Positions 44,544 through 54,392 of a stretch of DNA of 64,000 bases are shown one piece after another. The position numbers were made by a program, and so were the translations under genes. The notes beneath the pieces are model-generated. The model was not told where the DNA came from. It worked only from the letters and a program-made list of their open reading frames with translations, and did no database searches. Source of the stretch: Mycoplasma seminis (GTDB lineage: Bacteria > Bacillota_I > Bacilli_A > Mycoplasmatales > Metamycoplasmataceae); assembly GCF_030718845.1 (NCBI RefSeq), contig NZ_CP132191.1:558001-622000 (forward strand). Reading direction: 5' to 3'. Each line of letters opens with the position of its first letter. Within the stretch, counting starts at the first letter, position 1.

Positions 44544-46113
44544 TATTAATTAAAAAGTTGAACGTCCACCAAAGGGAAAAATTGAGTAGTTCCTCAATAT
44601 TGCTGTAGAAATTTTACTAAATTTGCAAAAAGAGTATGCAAAAACACAGCCGGGGCTGGAAATGCGATATTTTTCTTAAATAAAACTATTGAAGAACTCT
44701 GAAGTTTTTAGTCTTATTTTTCTACCTGTTTTATCATCAATATACTCTCTATATTGGTCGTTTATTGCGATAAACATTTGAAAAATATATTCATCATTAA
44801 CATATCTAGGAAACTTGCCTTTTGGTAAAAAGTTTCTGATTTTTTTATGAGCATTTTCTATGCTTCCTTTTTGTCATGAAGAATATGTATCGCACTTATA
44901 AATAACTGGTATTTGTTTAATTTCATTTAACTTTACATTTTCAGAACCATTATCAATGGTTAAAGATAATATTGTTAAATTATGATGGTTAATTAGTGTA
45001 ATAAGCGCTTCTTTAACTGATTCAGCATCTCGCCGTGTTAAAATCCCAAATAGCATTCTTGTTTTTCTTTCGAGCAATGTTAAAATACATCATTTAGCTC
45101 TTAAATTAAGTATTACAGTGTCCATTTCATAATGACCAAACTCTTCTCTGTTTCTTATAGATAGCGGAGCTAAATGTATAGAAATTCCAAAATTAATCTT
45201 TGTTGATTGAGTTCCTTTTGGCTTTTTCTTTTTATTTTGCTGTTTATCTCAATGAGCTTTAGATATTCCTCTTTTTGATTTAATAATAAAGATTGAAAAA
45301 TCTATTTCATGTACATAATCACAATCCATAAAGTCATAAAAAGCCTGTGGTGTAGGGACAAAAGCATTTTTATCTTCCAATTGCTCTTTATAATAATCAA
45401 GAAATGTAGCAACAGATATAAGTGGTTCAAATTTCTTTTCATCAATAGAAATTTGTTGTCCTTTAGATAAAAGTTTTTTAACTCGTTTGTGTTGTTTACT
45501 TCAGTATTTTGAAAAGCGAACAATATCTTTTCATTTTAATAAGGTATTTTGCCTTAATTGTTCAACTGGATTTTTAATATTTTCTATTTTATATTTATAT
45601 CACTCATGATGTGAAACTTTAAAAATAGTTGTTAATCTCTTTCCACAATTACTACAGAATTTATATGAGTCTTCTGCTTTAAGATCTAATGTGGCTAGTT
45701 TTAAATTTTGCTTCAAAATTTTATTTGATATATTCATTAATTTCGCAATTTCAGTAAGTGAATTTGCTGTTTCAAAATGTTTAAACATTATTGCGAGTTT
45801 TTCAATGTTAAAATTTGTGATTTTCTGTTCTCTGATGCTATTTATTTCTTTATGCATCTTGTTTATATTTTCATTATTTAATGAATCCATAATCACAAAA
45901 TGATGGTATGCTTCTCTTTGTGTTTTTAATGCAACAGTCTTGTAAACTTGCTCCTCAATTTTTATACAAAAAATACTTTTTTTATTATATTTATTCTCGA
46001 TTAACATATAATAAGTGTGGTTCCTTTCTTTTTGAAGCAATATTATTATAACAAGGAACTACAAAAAGCTGTTAACCCACTGTTTAGGTGGATTAGCAGC
46101 TTTTTAATTTATA
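44544..46113 (-). mobile_element. IS30-family insertion sequence, second type
   Basis: About 1570 bp with inverted repeats sharing AATTAAAAAG.TG....TCCACC.AA (left 44548-, right to 46109). It differs clearly in sequence from the other IS30. I find no direct repeat at the flanks. The right flank starts inside a lipoprotein gene whose 5' part is missing, so insertion was followed by deletion or recombination. The right end contains a hairpin (AAAAAGCTG / CAGCTTTTT) overlapping the terminal repeat. Confidence 0.85.
44676..46007 (-). CDS. IS30-family transposase
   Basis: 443 residues, uninterrupted apart from TGA Trp codons. Cys pair 'FCSNCGKR' after a helix-turn-helix-like N-terminus, then DDE motifs 'EEFGHYEMDTVIL', 'ILSLTIDNGSENVKL' and 'WQKGSIENAHKKIRN'. 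Start at 46007 ('MLIENKYNKK') follows AAAGGAA at a slightly long spacing; a weaker upstream start in the same frame is possible. Potentially active. Confidence 0.85.
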
Positions 46114-46596
46114 GCTACAACAATAAAAACATGAATCGAAGCTATTGACACAGCTGAAGGTGCAGAATTAGCTCAAAAAATCGAAGCAGCTATTAAAGCT
46201 CAAAAAGATTTAAATGAAGAAATTGCTGTTAAATCATTATTCTTAGAATTTAACGCATACTTAAAATTATTTGCAAACAACTTTGAAAAAGATGCTGCTA
46301 AAGCATTCAATACAGAAATCGAAAAAGCTACAACATTAGCAGATACATTAGCTGTTGCACACAAAATGTTTGCTCAAGTTAAATCACACTTACAAGATAA
46401 AATTGAAAACAATGAAGAAATTCAAAAATTTGCTAAATCATATTTAGTATTTGTTGAAGCAGCTATTGCAGCAGATGAAGTAAAAGTTGAAGCTAAAGAT
46501 AAAGCAGAAAAATTATTAGCTGAATTAAAAGCTAAAAATATTGCTGAGTGAACTAAAGCTCAAGTATTAGAATTAGCATCAATTTTATTCATGTAA
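46114..46596 (+). pseudogene. C-terminal remnant of a coiled-coil lipoprotein
   Basis: Frame open from the IS30 end to TAA at 46594, about 155 residues: 'IKTWIEAIDTAEGAELAQK...AEWTKAQVLELASILFM'. It aligns by eye with the C-terminal domain of the next gene ('IKSWVELIDSSSESGLQAK...LQLINYSFEF') including the Trp and Asp positions. It is the end of a third member of this lipoprotein family, cut off by the IS30-associated deletion. No start or RBS is left. Confidence 0.8.
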
Positions 46597-46610
46597 TACA
46601 ATAACACTTT

Positions 46611-46630
46611 AAGCCTTCACAGGCTTTTTT
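46611..46630 (+). terminator. Terminator of the truncated lipoprotein gene
   Basis: Stem AAGCCT / AGGCTT with a TCAC loop and a T7 run; closely similar to the terminators at 48674 and 52154, as expected for duplicated genes. Confidence 0.8.
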
Positions 46631-46740
46631 TCTATTCCAAAAAATAGTTTTATAAATAATTTTTACAAAAAAGAAAAATTAAAATAATAAAAAATTCTAT
46701 TTAACCCTTATTTATAGTTGTATAAGTCTTGCGCTCCGTC

Positions 46741-46768
46741 AAAAAAAAAAAAAAAAAAAGAATAAAAT
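46741..46768 (+). promoter_or_regulatory. Poly(A)19 tract next to a -10 box: phase-variable promoter
   Basis: Nineteen A (46741-46759), then GAA and TAAAAT (46763-46768), a good -10, 41 nt before the ATG. A TTGCGC lies upstream at 46729. Changes in the A-run would alter the -35/-10 distance, the mechanism known for vlp genes of Mycoplasma hyorhinis. The current state (on or off) cannot be told from sequence. Confidence 0.7.
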
Positions 46769-46808
46769 TTTTTTGAGCCCATATTTTAATCAAGGAGAAA
46801 ACAAATAT

Positions 46809-48665
46809 ATGAACAAAAAAATAGGACTTTTATTATCTCTATTTGGTACAGTTTCTGCTGTAAGTTTACCTCTTGCAGCTGTATCATGTAAACAAGATTC
46901 TACAAAAGATTCTGAAAATGAAAAATTAAAGAAACAATTAAATGACAAAATTCAAGAACTTGTTCAAATAACAGCTGAAAGAGATTCTTTAAGAGAAAAA
47001 TCTACTAATTTAGAAACATTACAAGCTAATTTAAATGCTAAAGTTAAAGAAATTGAAGAATTAAACAAAACAATTGAACAACATAAATCTGAAAAAACAC
47101 AAAAAGATGCTGAAATTGCTGAACTTACAAAAGCAAAATCAGATAGCGAAGCAGCTAAAAACCTAGTTGAAGAACAACTTAAAGCAGCTAATGAAGCAAA
47201 AACTCAATTAGAAGCTAAAGTAGCAAAACTTGAAGCAAAAGCCCAAGAAGATAAAAGCGCAAATGATAAAGCTACAGAAGAATTAAATAAACAAATTGCA
47301 CAACTTAATGCTGAAAAAACACAAAAAGATACTGAAATTGCTGAACTTACAAAAGCAAAAGCAGATAGCGAAGAAGCTAAAAACCAAGCTGAAGAACAAC
47401 TTAAAGCAGCTAATGATGCAAAAGCTAAATTAGAAGATCAAGTAGCACGACTTGAAGCAAAAGCTCAAGAAGATAAAAGTGCAAATGATAAAGCTACAGA
47501 AGAATTAAATAAACAAATTGCTGAACTTACAAAAGCAAAATCAGATAGCGAAGAAGCTAAAAACCAAGCTGAAGAACAACTTAAAGCAGCTAATGATGCA
47601 AAAGCTAAATTAGAAGAACAATTAGCACAACTTAAAGCAAAAGCTCAAGAAGATAAAAGTGCAAATGATAAAGCTACAGAAGAATTAAATAAACAAATTG
47701 CTGAACTTACAAAAGCAAAATCAGATAGCGAAGAAGCTAAAAACCAAGCTGAAGAACAACTTAAAGCAGCTAATGATGCAAAAGCTAAATTAGAAGAACA
47801 ATTAGCACAACTTAAAGCAAAAGCTCAAGAAGATAAAAGTGCAAATGATAAAGCTACAGAAGAATTAAATAAACAAATTGCTGAACTTACAAAAGCAAAA
47901 TCAGATAGCGAAGAAGCTAAAAACCAAGCTGAAGAACAACTTAAAGCAGCTAATGATGCAAAAGCTAAATTAGAAGATCAAGTAGCACGACTTGAAGCAA
48001 AAGCTCAAGAAGATAAAAGTGCATTAGACCAATTACAAGCTAAATACAACAAACTTCAAGAAAAATTAAATGCAAGCATTCAACATGCTTCTGATTTAGA
48101 AACTAAAATCGCAAATCTTAAATTAGATATGAAAAAACTCGAAGATCAATTAAATCACCCAGAAGTTATTGAAAGAGAAAATGCTGTTTTACATGCTAAA
48201 TCAATTAAATCATGAGTTGAATTAATTGATTCATCATCTGAATCAGGATTACAAGCTAAAATCGCTGATGTAATTGCAAAACAATCTGATTTAGATAGAA
48301 CAGCAGCATTTGATTCAATCTTTATTGAATTCCACAATTATCAAGAAATTTTTGGTGACATTGATGGATTTGCAGAATTTAAAACAAAATTATCTACAGC
48401 TAAAAAATTAGAAAGAATTTTAGTAATTTCTTACAATACTTATAAATTAGTTGAAAAACATTTTGATGAGACATTTTCTGATTCTGATAAGTTAATGAAA
48501 AAACTTGATTTATGAATTCAAGTTGTTGAAGAATCATTAAAAACATCTACAAATACAGAATTAAACCAAAAAGTATCTAAATTCATTGAACAATTAAAAG
48601 CAGATAAAACTAAAGTTACAAAAGGACAATTCCTTCAATTAATTAATTATTCATTTGAATTCTAA
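46809..48665 (+). CDS. Phase-variable coiled-coil lipoprotein with 60-residue repeats
   Basis: 618 residues. RBS AAGGAG; the ATG at 46809 starts 'MNKKIGLLLSLFGTVSAVSLPLAAVSC', a lipoprotein signal with lipobox AVSC (Cys27). Residues about 35-430 are a continuous coiled-coil made of tandem 60-residue units ('AELTKAKSDSEEAKNQAEEQ', 'LKAANDAKAKLEEQLAQLK', 'AQEDKSANDKATEELNKQI'). The C-terminal 155 residues form a different domain, shared with the fragment at 46114. A TGA (48213) codes for Trp between the two parts. It is a surface lipoprotein with two sources of variation: promoter poly(A) length and repeat number. Confidence 0.85.
47120..48024 (+). repeat. Tandem 180-bp coding repeats
   Basis: Units start near 47120, 47340, 47520, 47700 and 47880. 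The units at 47521-47700 and 47701-47880 are identical over all 180 bases. The second and fifth share the variant 'EDQVARLEAK', and the first spacing is longer (about 220 bp). Recent duplication by slippage or unequal recombination is evident. Confidence 0.92.
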
Positions 48666-48673
48666 TAATTCTT

Positions 48674-48693
48674 AAGCCCTCACGGGCTTTTTT
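48674..48693 (+). terminator. Terminator of the first complete lipoprotein gene
   Basis: Stem AAGCCC / GGGCTT, TCAC loop, T6 run. Confidence 0.85.
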
Positions 48694-48803
48694 GTTACAA
48701 CATTTTAAAATAATGCCTCTTAAATAATTAGTAATGAAAAACCAAATAAAAATATTTTATCTTTCCTTTTAAGTCTAGCATATAGGTTATTTCATATTTT
48801 CAC

Positions 48804-48836
48804 TTGGCTTCAAAAAAAAAAAAAAAAAAATAAAAT
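48804..48836 (+). promoter_or_regulatory. Poly(A)19 promoter of the second lipoprotein
   Basis: TTGGCT (48804-48809), TC, nineteen A (48812-48830) and immediately TAAAAT (48831-48836). The -35 to -10 spacing is 21 bp in this state; losing about four A would give the optimal 17. The A count equals that of the neighbouring gene. Confidence 0.7.
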
Positions 48837-48869
48837 TATTATAAATCAATAGTTAGTTAAGGAGAAATT

Positions 48870-51800
48870 ATGAATATGAACAAGAAATTTAAAGTTTTAT
48901 TAACTATGGTAAGTTCAGTGACTCTTACGATATTGCCCTTTAGTGTAGTTTCATGCAAAAAAAATATTGATAAAGAAAAAGAAGATTTAAAGAAACAATT
49001 GATAGAAAAGACCGATCAATTATTAGAGGCTCTCACCAGAGAGTTTGATATGATGAAAGCAAATAAAAAAGATATGGATGCAAAATCTACAGAAATAGAA
49101 AATTTAAATACCCAAATAAATGATATTAAAGCGGAAAGAGATAGAAAAGAACAAGAAATTTTTAAACTTAAAGAAGCGAAGCAATTTGCAGAACAAGAAA
49201 AAAGAGAAATTGAAGATAAATTATCTCATTTTGCTGAAATGGAATCTATTTTGCGCCTTAAAATAATAGATCTTGAACAAAAATCACAAAAAGATAAAGA
49301 ACACTATGAGTCATCAATAGCATCACTAAAAACTCAATTGAAAAATGCCGAAACACAAAAAGCAAATTCTCAACAAGCAATAGAACAAATTAAAAAAGCA
49401 AAAACCGATTTAGAAAATAGAGTAAAAGAGCTTGAAGAAAAATATCAAAATTCAGCGGAAGTTATAGAAAATGCAAAATTAAAAAAAGAAGTCTTAAAAC
49501 TTCAGAATCTTCTAAAAGAGCAAAAAGAACTCATTAAATCTCAAATGAATAAATACGAAAATAATATTTCTAATTTATCTGAAAAAAATAAGCAAAATGA
49601 AGCTTTACTTGATTTTCAAAAACAAAACTTAAAATCCTTGAAATCAAAATATCTAAAAAGAGCTCCATCAGTAATCGAGGCAATTAGACTTGTGCAAAGT
49701 TTAAACCATTACATTCTTGATTCAATTAGCACAAAGTATAAAGATAGATATGAATCTAATAAAAAATTAATCAATAATCAAATGAACCTTTTAAAAACTA
49801 ACTTAAAAGATATAAACAATATTGAACTTTCATATGATAATTCAAATATGCTATACAATAATTTAATTGAAGCAATGAACTTTTCTAACTTAATTCAAGA
49901 GCTTATTATTCCGGATGATGAAAGTGTCACAGACATTGAAATCCCATTTAAAAAGGCTGAATTCATCGATGTCTTATTTGATTGAAGAATAGCTGATTTA
50001 ACTAAATTGCAAGAAGCCTTAAAAGCACAAGAAACAAACGAAACATATAAAACAACTACAATTAAGCTATATAAAGCAATGGATGATAAATCATTAAAAG
50101 AATTAGCTGCAAAAATGCAAATTACCAATTATGAAAGCAAAAGCCATGATGAATTAGCTAAATTAGTTTTCGAAAAAAATAAGCAAATGCAAGCAGAAAC
50201 TGTTGCAGAAATTAAAGAAACATATGAATTAGCTAAAACGCAAGATAAAAATCTTACAAGTCAAATCATGCATTACATTCACCTTGAACAAAAAGTATGA
50301 TTTCAAAATATTCAAGACCCTTCTACTACAGATAAATTTCATCCAAGCTATGGTGTAGACTTTCAAGTATCGCTTTTTCCGTTATTAAACCAAATTATTG
50401 ATAAAGAAGTGCTTAAAGAATTTGATGATATTATTCATAAAATTCAAGATGATTATTCCACTTTCTACAAGAAAAATGTCACTTACTTAAATTCAATTAA
50501 ATATGAAAAATTCTACAATTATTATATTGATGCTCAAAGATACGACTTAATACCAGATATTTACACAAGAAAAGGTATTACAGCATACTTAAAATTATTA
50601 AAAACTGAATTATCTAATTTTGAAATTGATGTTGAAAAAGAGAAAGCTGAATTAACTGAAAGAATTAATTCACTTAAAACAAAAACAAATATCTTATTTA
50701 ATTCAAAAATTAGAAACAAGAGAAGTGAATTAATTGAGGATGGAAAAGAAGAAACTCCATTAGGAAAAACATACCAAGAATTATATGTTTACTTTAATAA
50801 AGCTAAAAACAGAGCTGGTCAAAGTTTAGGACAATATGCAACTGTAGCAGACTTATTTGATAAAGTATTAGAGTATGAAAAACTAAATGATGAATTAAAT
50901 TCAGCTGTATTCCTTTTAGAATACTTTAAAGGTCTAGGTATTTCGCCTTCAGATGAAAAAATGAGCAAATACCTTAATCTAGAAGCTCTTTCAGCTAAAT
51001 TTATAAAAAATGCAAAACAAGCACAAACTCAAGTTGATGAATTACAAGCTTCAGTTAATAAAATTGATGAATTACGTGATATTTTTGATAGTATTAAAAT
51101 TGAAAAACCTACAGTAGAAAATGCTAAAGAACAAAATGATTCTAATATTACAACATTAGAAAAATTCATTACAGAAATTAAGAGCCAAAAGAATTTTATC
51201 CCTGGTTTAGAAAGTGATGGAAAATTCTACTTTGGATACTATGAGTTGCCTGAAAACGAAAAATATAAATACAATGAAGCAATTGATAATGCTGTAGTTA
51301 AAGCTGAAGAACTTTTAAAACAAATGCAAGAGTTAAAAGATAATGCTGAAGAAATTGTTAAAAAATATGATTCATTCAAAGAAGAATATAATGCAATTAA
51401 AAATGATATTTTTGGAGCTCCTAAAGCTCCGAATAACTACGATCCTAATTGCTTATATGATGTAATTAATGAAGATCTTGAATCTGCACAAGGTTATGTT
51501 AGAAGCTTTAATAAAAAAGCTAAAGAAGCTCAAAAATCAGCATTCATTATTCCGCTTAATGAAGTTGTTGTACTTTTAAGACAAGGTGATATTATTAATT
51601 CACAATTCTACAATGAACACTCAGTGTCTGATACTCATCCAGATAAATATGCATATCAAGTAACAACCGATGCTTTAAAACAATTACGTGAAAAGAATCC
51701 ATTATTTAGAGATATTACTAATGCAAGTTCAAAATCTATTTCAGCATTAGATGAAAAAGATACAACATTTAATGCAAATGAAGTTTACACAGAATTGCTA

Positions 51801-52112
51801 AAAATTGAAAAGAACTACTACGAAGTTAATGTTGAATATATGGATGCAAAACTTAAAAATGCAAATAATTTAGCAGAAATCAAGACAAAACTTGAAAAAG
51901 CAAGAGATAAATACTATGAATTTTTAAGAAATCCAAAAATTCAATTTGATAATGAACTTAATCCAAAAGTAACTTCATACAAATTTGCTTCTGAAGATAC
52001 TGGTGCTTCATCACCATCATTATTAAATCCAGCTAACTTAATTTTAGATTTTGCACAAGCACATTCATCGAAAACTTTAATGCAATTAATCTCAGATGAA
52101 AAAGTAAAATAA
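48870..52112 (+). CDS. Large coiled-coil lipoprotein, putatively phase-variable
   Basis: 1080 residues. RBS AAGGAG; signal peptide 'MNMNKKFKVLLTMVSSVTLTILPFSVVSC' with lipobox VVSC. Residues about 32-260 form a coiled-coil, sharing the 'KKQLIEKTDQLLE' / 'QNDIKAERDRKEQEI' style with the upstream paralogue but without exact repeats. Residues 270 to the end are helical, Lys/Glu/Asn-rich, of no recognised family. TGA codons at 49983 and near 50298 are Trp. Followed by a terminator. It is probably a surface antigen or adhesin switched by its poly(A) promoter. Confidence 0.82.
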
Positions 52113-52153
52113 ATCAAAAATTAAACTATTATATTAAGTTTCAAATTACATTT

Positions 52154-52176
52154 AAGCCTATCTCAAAGGCTTTTTT
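52154..52176 (+). terminator. Terminator of the second lipoprotein gene
   Basis: Stem AAGCCT / AGGCTT, 7-nt loop, T6 run. Confidence 0.8.
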
Positions 52177-52210
52177 GTTACAAAAAACATCACATGTGGT
52201 GATGCAATTG

Positions 52211-53212
52211 TTATTTCTTGAAATATAATCCCATTTTTTTCATAAGTTTATTTAAATTTTTATTCGCTATGTATGAAGCTTTAGCTGCACCTGCATCAGT
52301 AATTTCATCTGCTACCTTTAAAGCTTCGTTGTATTTAGCTTGAATATCTTCAAGTAAGCTTTTAACTTCACTCGCTACTGCCTCTTTAAATTGTTTATAG
52401 TCATAATCTTTAAATTTAGCTTCTGCTTCTTTAAGTGACATATTAGTTAATGCTGCATAAATATTTAATAAGTTTAAAATTCCAGGTTTCTCTTTTGAAA
52501 TATAAACTTTACCTTCTGAATCAGTTACAGCCTTCATTATTTTGTTATAAGCTTGTTGTGGATTTTCTAGTAAATAAATTGTAGATTTTGTACCATGTTC
52601 ACTTTTAGACATTTTTGAAGTTGGATCAGTAAGAGATTTAATTCTTGCTCCCACTTGTGGAATGTATCCATCTGGTAAAGTGAAACTTGCTCCATACTTA
52701 GAATTTAATCTTTCAGCTATGTTTCTAGTTAATTCTAAGTGTTGAGTTTGATCTTCTCCAATTGGAACTATATCAGGGTTATAAAGCAAAATATCTCCAG
52801 CCATTAATGTGGGATACATTAATAAGTTAGTTGGTATTTTATTTGTTCCATTGGTTTGCTTTAATTTAGTTGCTTTATCTTTGTATTGAGTCATTCTTTG
52901 TAATTCACCTAATGTGGTTTCAGATGCACATAATCATTGCATCATTGCGTGAGCTTCTACTTGTGATTGATAAAAGATTGTAGCTTTATTAGGATCAAGT
53001 CCACACGCTATGTATAAGGCTACAATAGTTTTTCTAGCTTTTTTCAGTTCACTAGCATCTACAGTTCCAGTAGTAAGTGCATGTAAATCAGCTACAAAGA
53101 AATATGATTCAAATTCATCTTGTAAAGCAACAAAGTTTCTTAAAGCTCCAATATAATTCCCTAGAGTTAAATCTCCAGTTGGTTTAATTCCACTAACTAA
53201 TACTTTTTTCAT
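52211..53212 (-). CDS. trpS: Tryptophanyl-tRNA synthetase
   Basis: 333 residues, standard for bacterial TrpRS. The HIGH-type motif is in 'SGIKPTGDLTLGNYIGAL', 'FVADLHALTT' and 'PVQ-like GEDQTQHLELTRNIAERLN' form the Trp and ATP pocket, and 'TSKMSKSE' is the KMSKS loop. It charges tRNA-Trp, which in mycoplasmas includes the tRNA reading UGA. Start after AAGGAG. It lies downstream of the HNH gene on the same strand with a 117-nt gap. Confidence 0.95.
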
Positions 53213-53329
53213 TTTTTCTCCTTATTTATCAGTATTTTTAGTATTTATTTTATTTTTTTAAAGAGTTAAATTAATTATATTAAAAATAAGACTTAAAGTT
53301 AATAAATACTTTAAATCTTATTTCATTAT

Positions 53330-53968
53330 TTATTTAGATTTTTTAATTTCATAAGCACAGAGCGTACGAGGTTTTCCTTTAACCCTGACAACTACATAAT
53401 TTTGCTTATTAATTTTAAATCCCGGAAATTTATCAGCTTTTTCAGAGTTGTTTTTAATTGAAGCAAAGACTAAATTATCTTTAGTATCTTTTCCACCTTT
53501 AGAAACAGGTCTAGCATGGTCAATATTTCAACCATAAGCACTGTTAACATCCCCATAAGCAGCACGCTTAATTTCAACTCCAGCAAAATCTTTGATAGTT
53601 TCTACGTTTTTACCGAATTTTTCATCCCATAATTTTAAAGCATGTTCTTTATCTATTTTTTCATGATTATCTCCTAAATTTAATTGTTCTTGTAAAGTTG
53701 TTAAAACTTTATTTCTTAATTCTTCTGGTGTTGAATCATTATAAAGATAAATTACATTTTTTGCATGTTGTGCTAAGAAGTTTTTAAATTCTTGTTCATT
53801 ATATCTAGCTCAATATTGTTGATATAAAGAAATTCACTTATTTTCTAGTTTTCTTCTATTATCATTTAATGCCGCTTTATTACGGTATTGCACTATAGTA
53901 TCAAAACTAGATGTTGAAACAATAATAATTAAATCTAATTTAGGTTTTTGTTTCAAGAAATTAAGCAT
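53330..53968 (-). CDS. HNH endonuclease domain protein, possibly 5'-truncated
   Basis: 212 residues from the ATG at 53968. HNH motif near the C-terminus: 'GWNIDHARPVSKGGKDTKDN' then 'NNSEKADKF', i.e. H...N...N/H with the DH pair. The N-terminal 100 residues have no known fold. The start has only a weak RBS, and the open frame reaches back to an in-frame stop at about 53993, 'FSQFHKLKRKM', near the presumed end of the ICE. It may be the remnant of a longer host gene cut by ICE insertion, or a complete small nuclease. Target unknown. Confidence 0.6.
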
Positions 53969-54154
53969 TTTTCTTTTTAATTTATGGAACTGTGAAAATT
54001 AAGTATGTAGCATTTGCTACTTCATAAATATTCTACAACTTTTTCCGCTAAATTTTCAAAAAAAATTCACTGAAACAGCAAATTTTTTCAATTTTTAAAT
54101 CAAAATTTTTCATAGAAAAATTTACACGTGCGCCTGCGCCCGCCCTTTTAAGGC

Positions 54155-54203
54155 AAGATAAGCACTGCATCACCCTTTAACCAAGGGGCAGTTTTTTTAT
54201 CTT
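54155..54203. other. Large structured hairpin
   Basis: Three nested stems: AAGATAA / TTATCTT, ACTGC / GCAGT, CCCTT / AAGGG, with a small loop and T7. As RNA it would be a strong terminator-like or regulatory structure on the plus strand; as DNA it could be a single-strand hairpin used in ICE processing. Confidence 0.55.
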
Positions 54204-54383
54204 GTTAATTACAAAGTAATTAAAGTTAAGGGATTTTTACTGCATCAGTCTGCATCAGCAACTCAAAAACTGATGCAAAACTGCATCAGCACTGCTTCAG
54301 TAAAAAAATACATTGAATTACTATGTAATTCTAATGTAAAACCTTAAAATACTGCTTCACTACTGATGCAAAACTGCATCAGT
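54164..54383. repeat. Cluster of CTGCATCAG iteron-like repeats
   Basis: CTGCATCAG or one-base variants (CTGCATCAC, CTGCTTCAG, CTGCTTCAC) start at about 54165, 54240, 54250, 54281, 54292, 54352 and 54374. Two are preceded by the inverted form CTGATGCA (54270, 54364), making ACTGATGCAAAACTGCAT-type palindromes. The motif is richer in G+C than its surroundings. Confidence 0.75.
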
Positions 54384-54392
54384 GATATTTTT

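Larger units (their letters stand above)
53969..54392. other. Non-coding terminal region of the ICE
   Basis: About 420 bases without a gene. It holds a GC-rich patch (TGCGCCTGCGCCCGCC around 54129), a large hairpin (54155-54203) and the CTGCATCAG repeats. The ICE/chromosome junction should lie here, but I cannot identify it because the other end is not in the window. Confidence 0.45.

Noticed and set aside
45302-45523. Second-frame product inside the IS30 transposase (73 codons)
   Set aside because: It is out of frame with the intact 443-residue transposase, which reads straight through the region.
47120-48024. 180-bp repeats as a non-coding satellite
   Set aside because: The units are in frame (60 codons), keep heptad coiled-coil spacing and lie within a lipoprotein gene.
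53330-53968. HNH gene as a Cas9 remnant
   Set aside because: No RuvC motifs, no arginine-rich helix and no repeat array; the HNH motif is of the generic WNIDH..P.SKGG type.
54121-54205. tRNA or 5S-like gene in the GC-rich patch
   Set aside because: The stems nest into one long hairpin and no cloverleaf, T-loop or anticodon arm can be formed; I found no tRNA or rRNA elsewhere in the window.
54164-54383. CRISPR array from the CTGCATCAG repeats
   Set aside because: Repeats are 9 bp, irregularly spaced (10 to 70 bp) and occur in both orientations; no cas genes are present.
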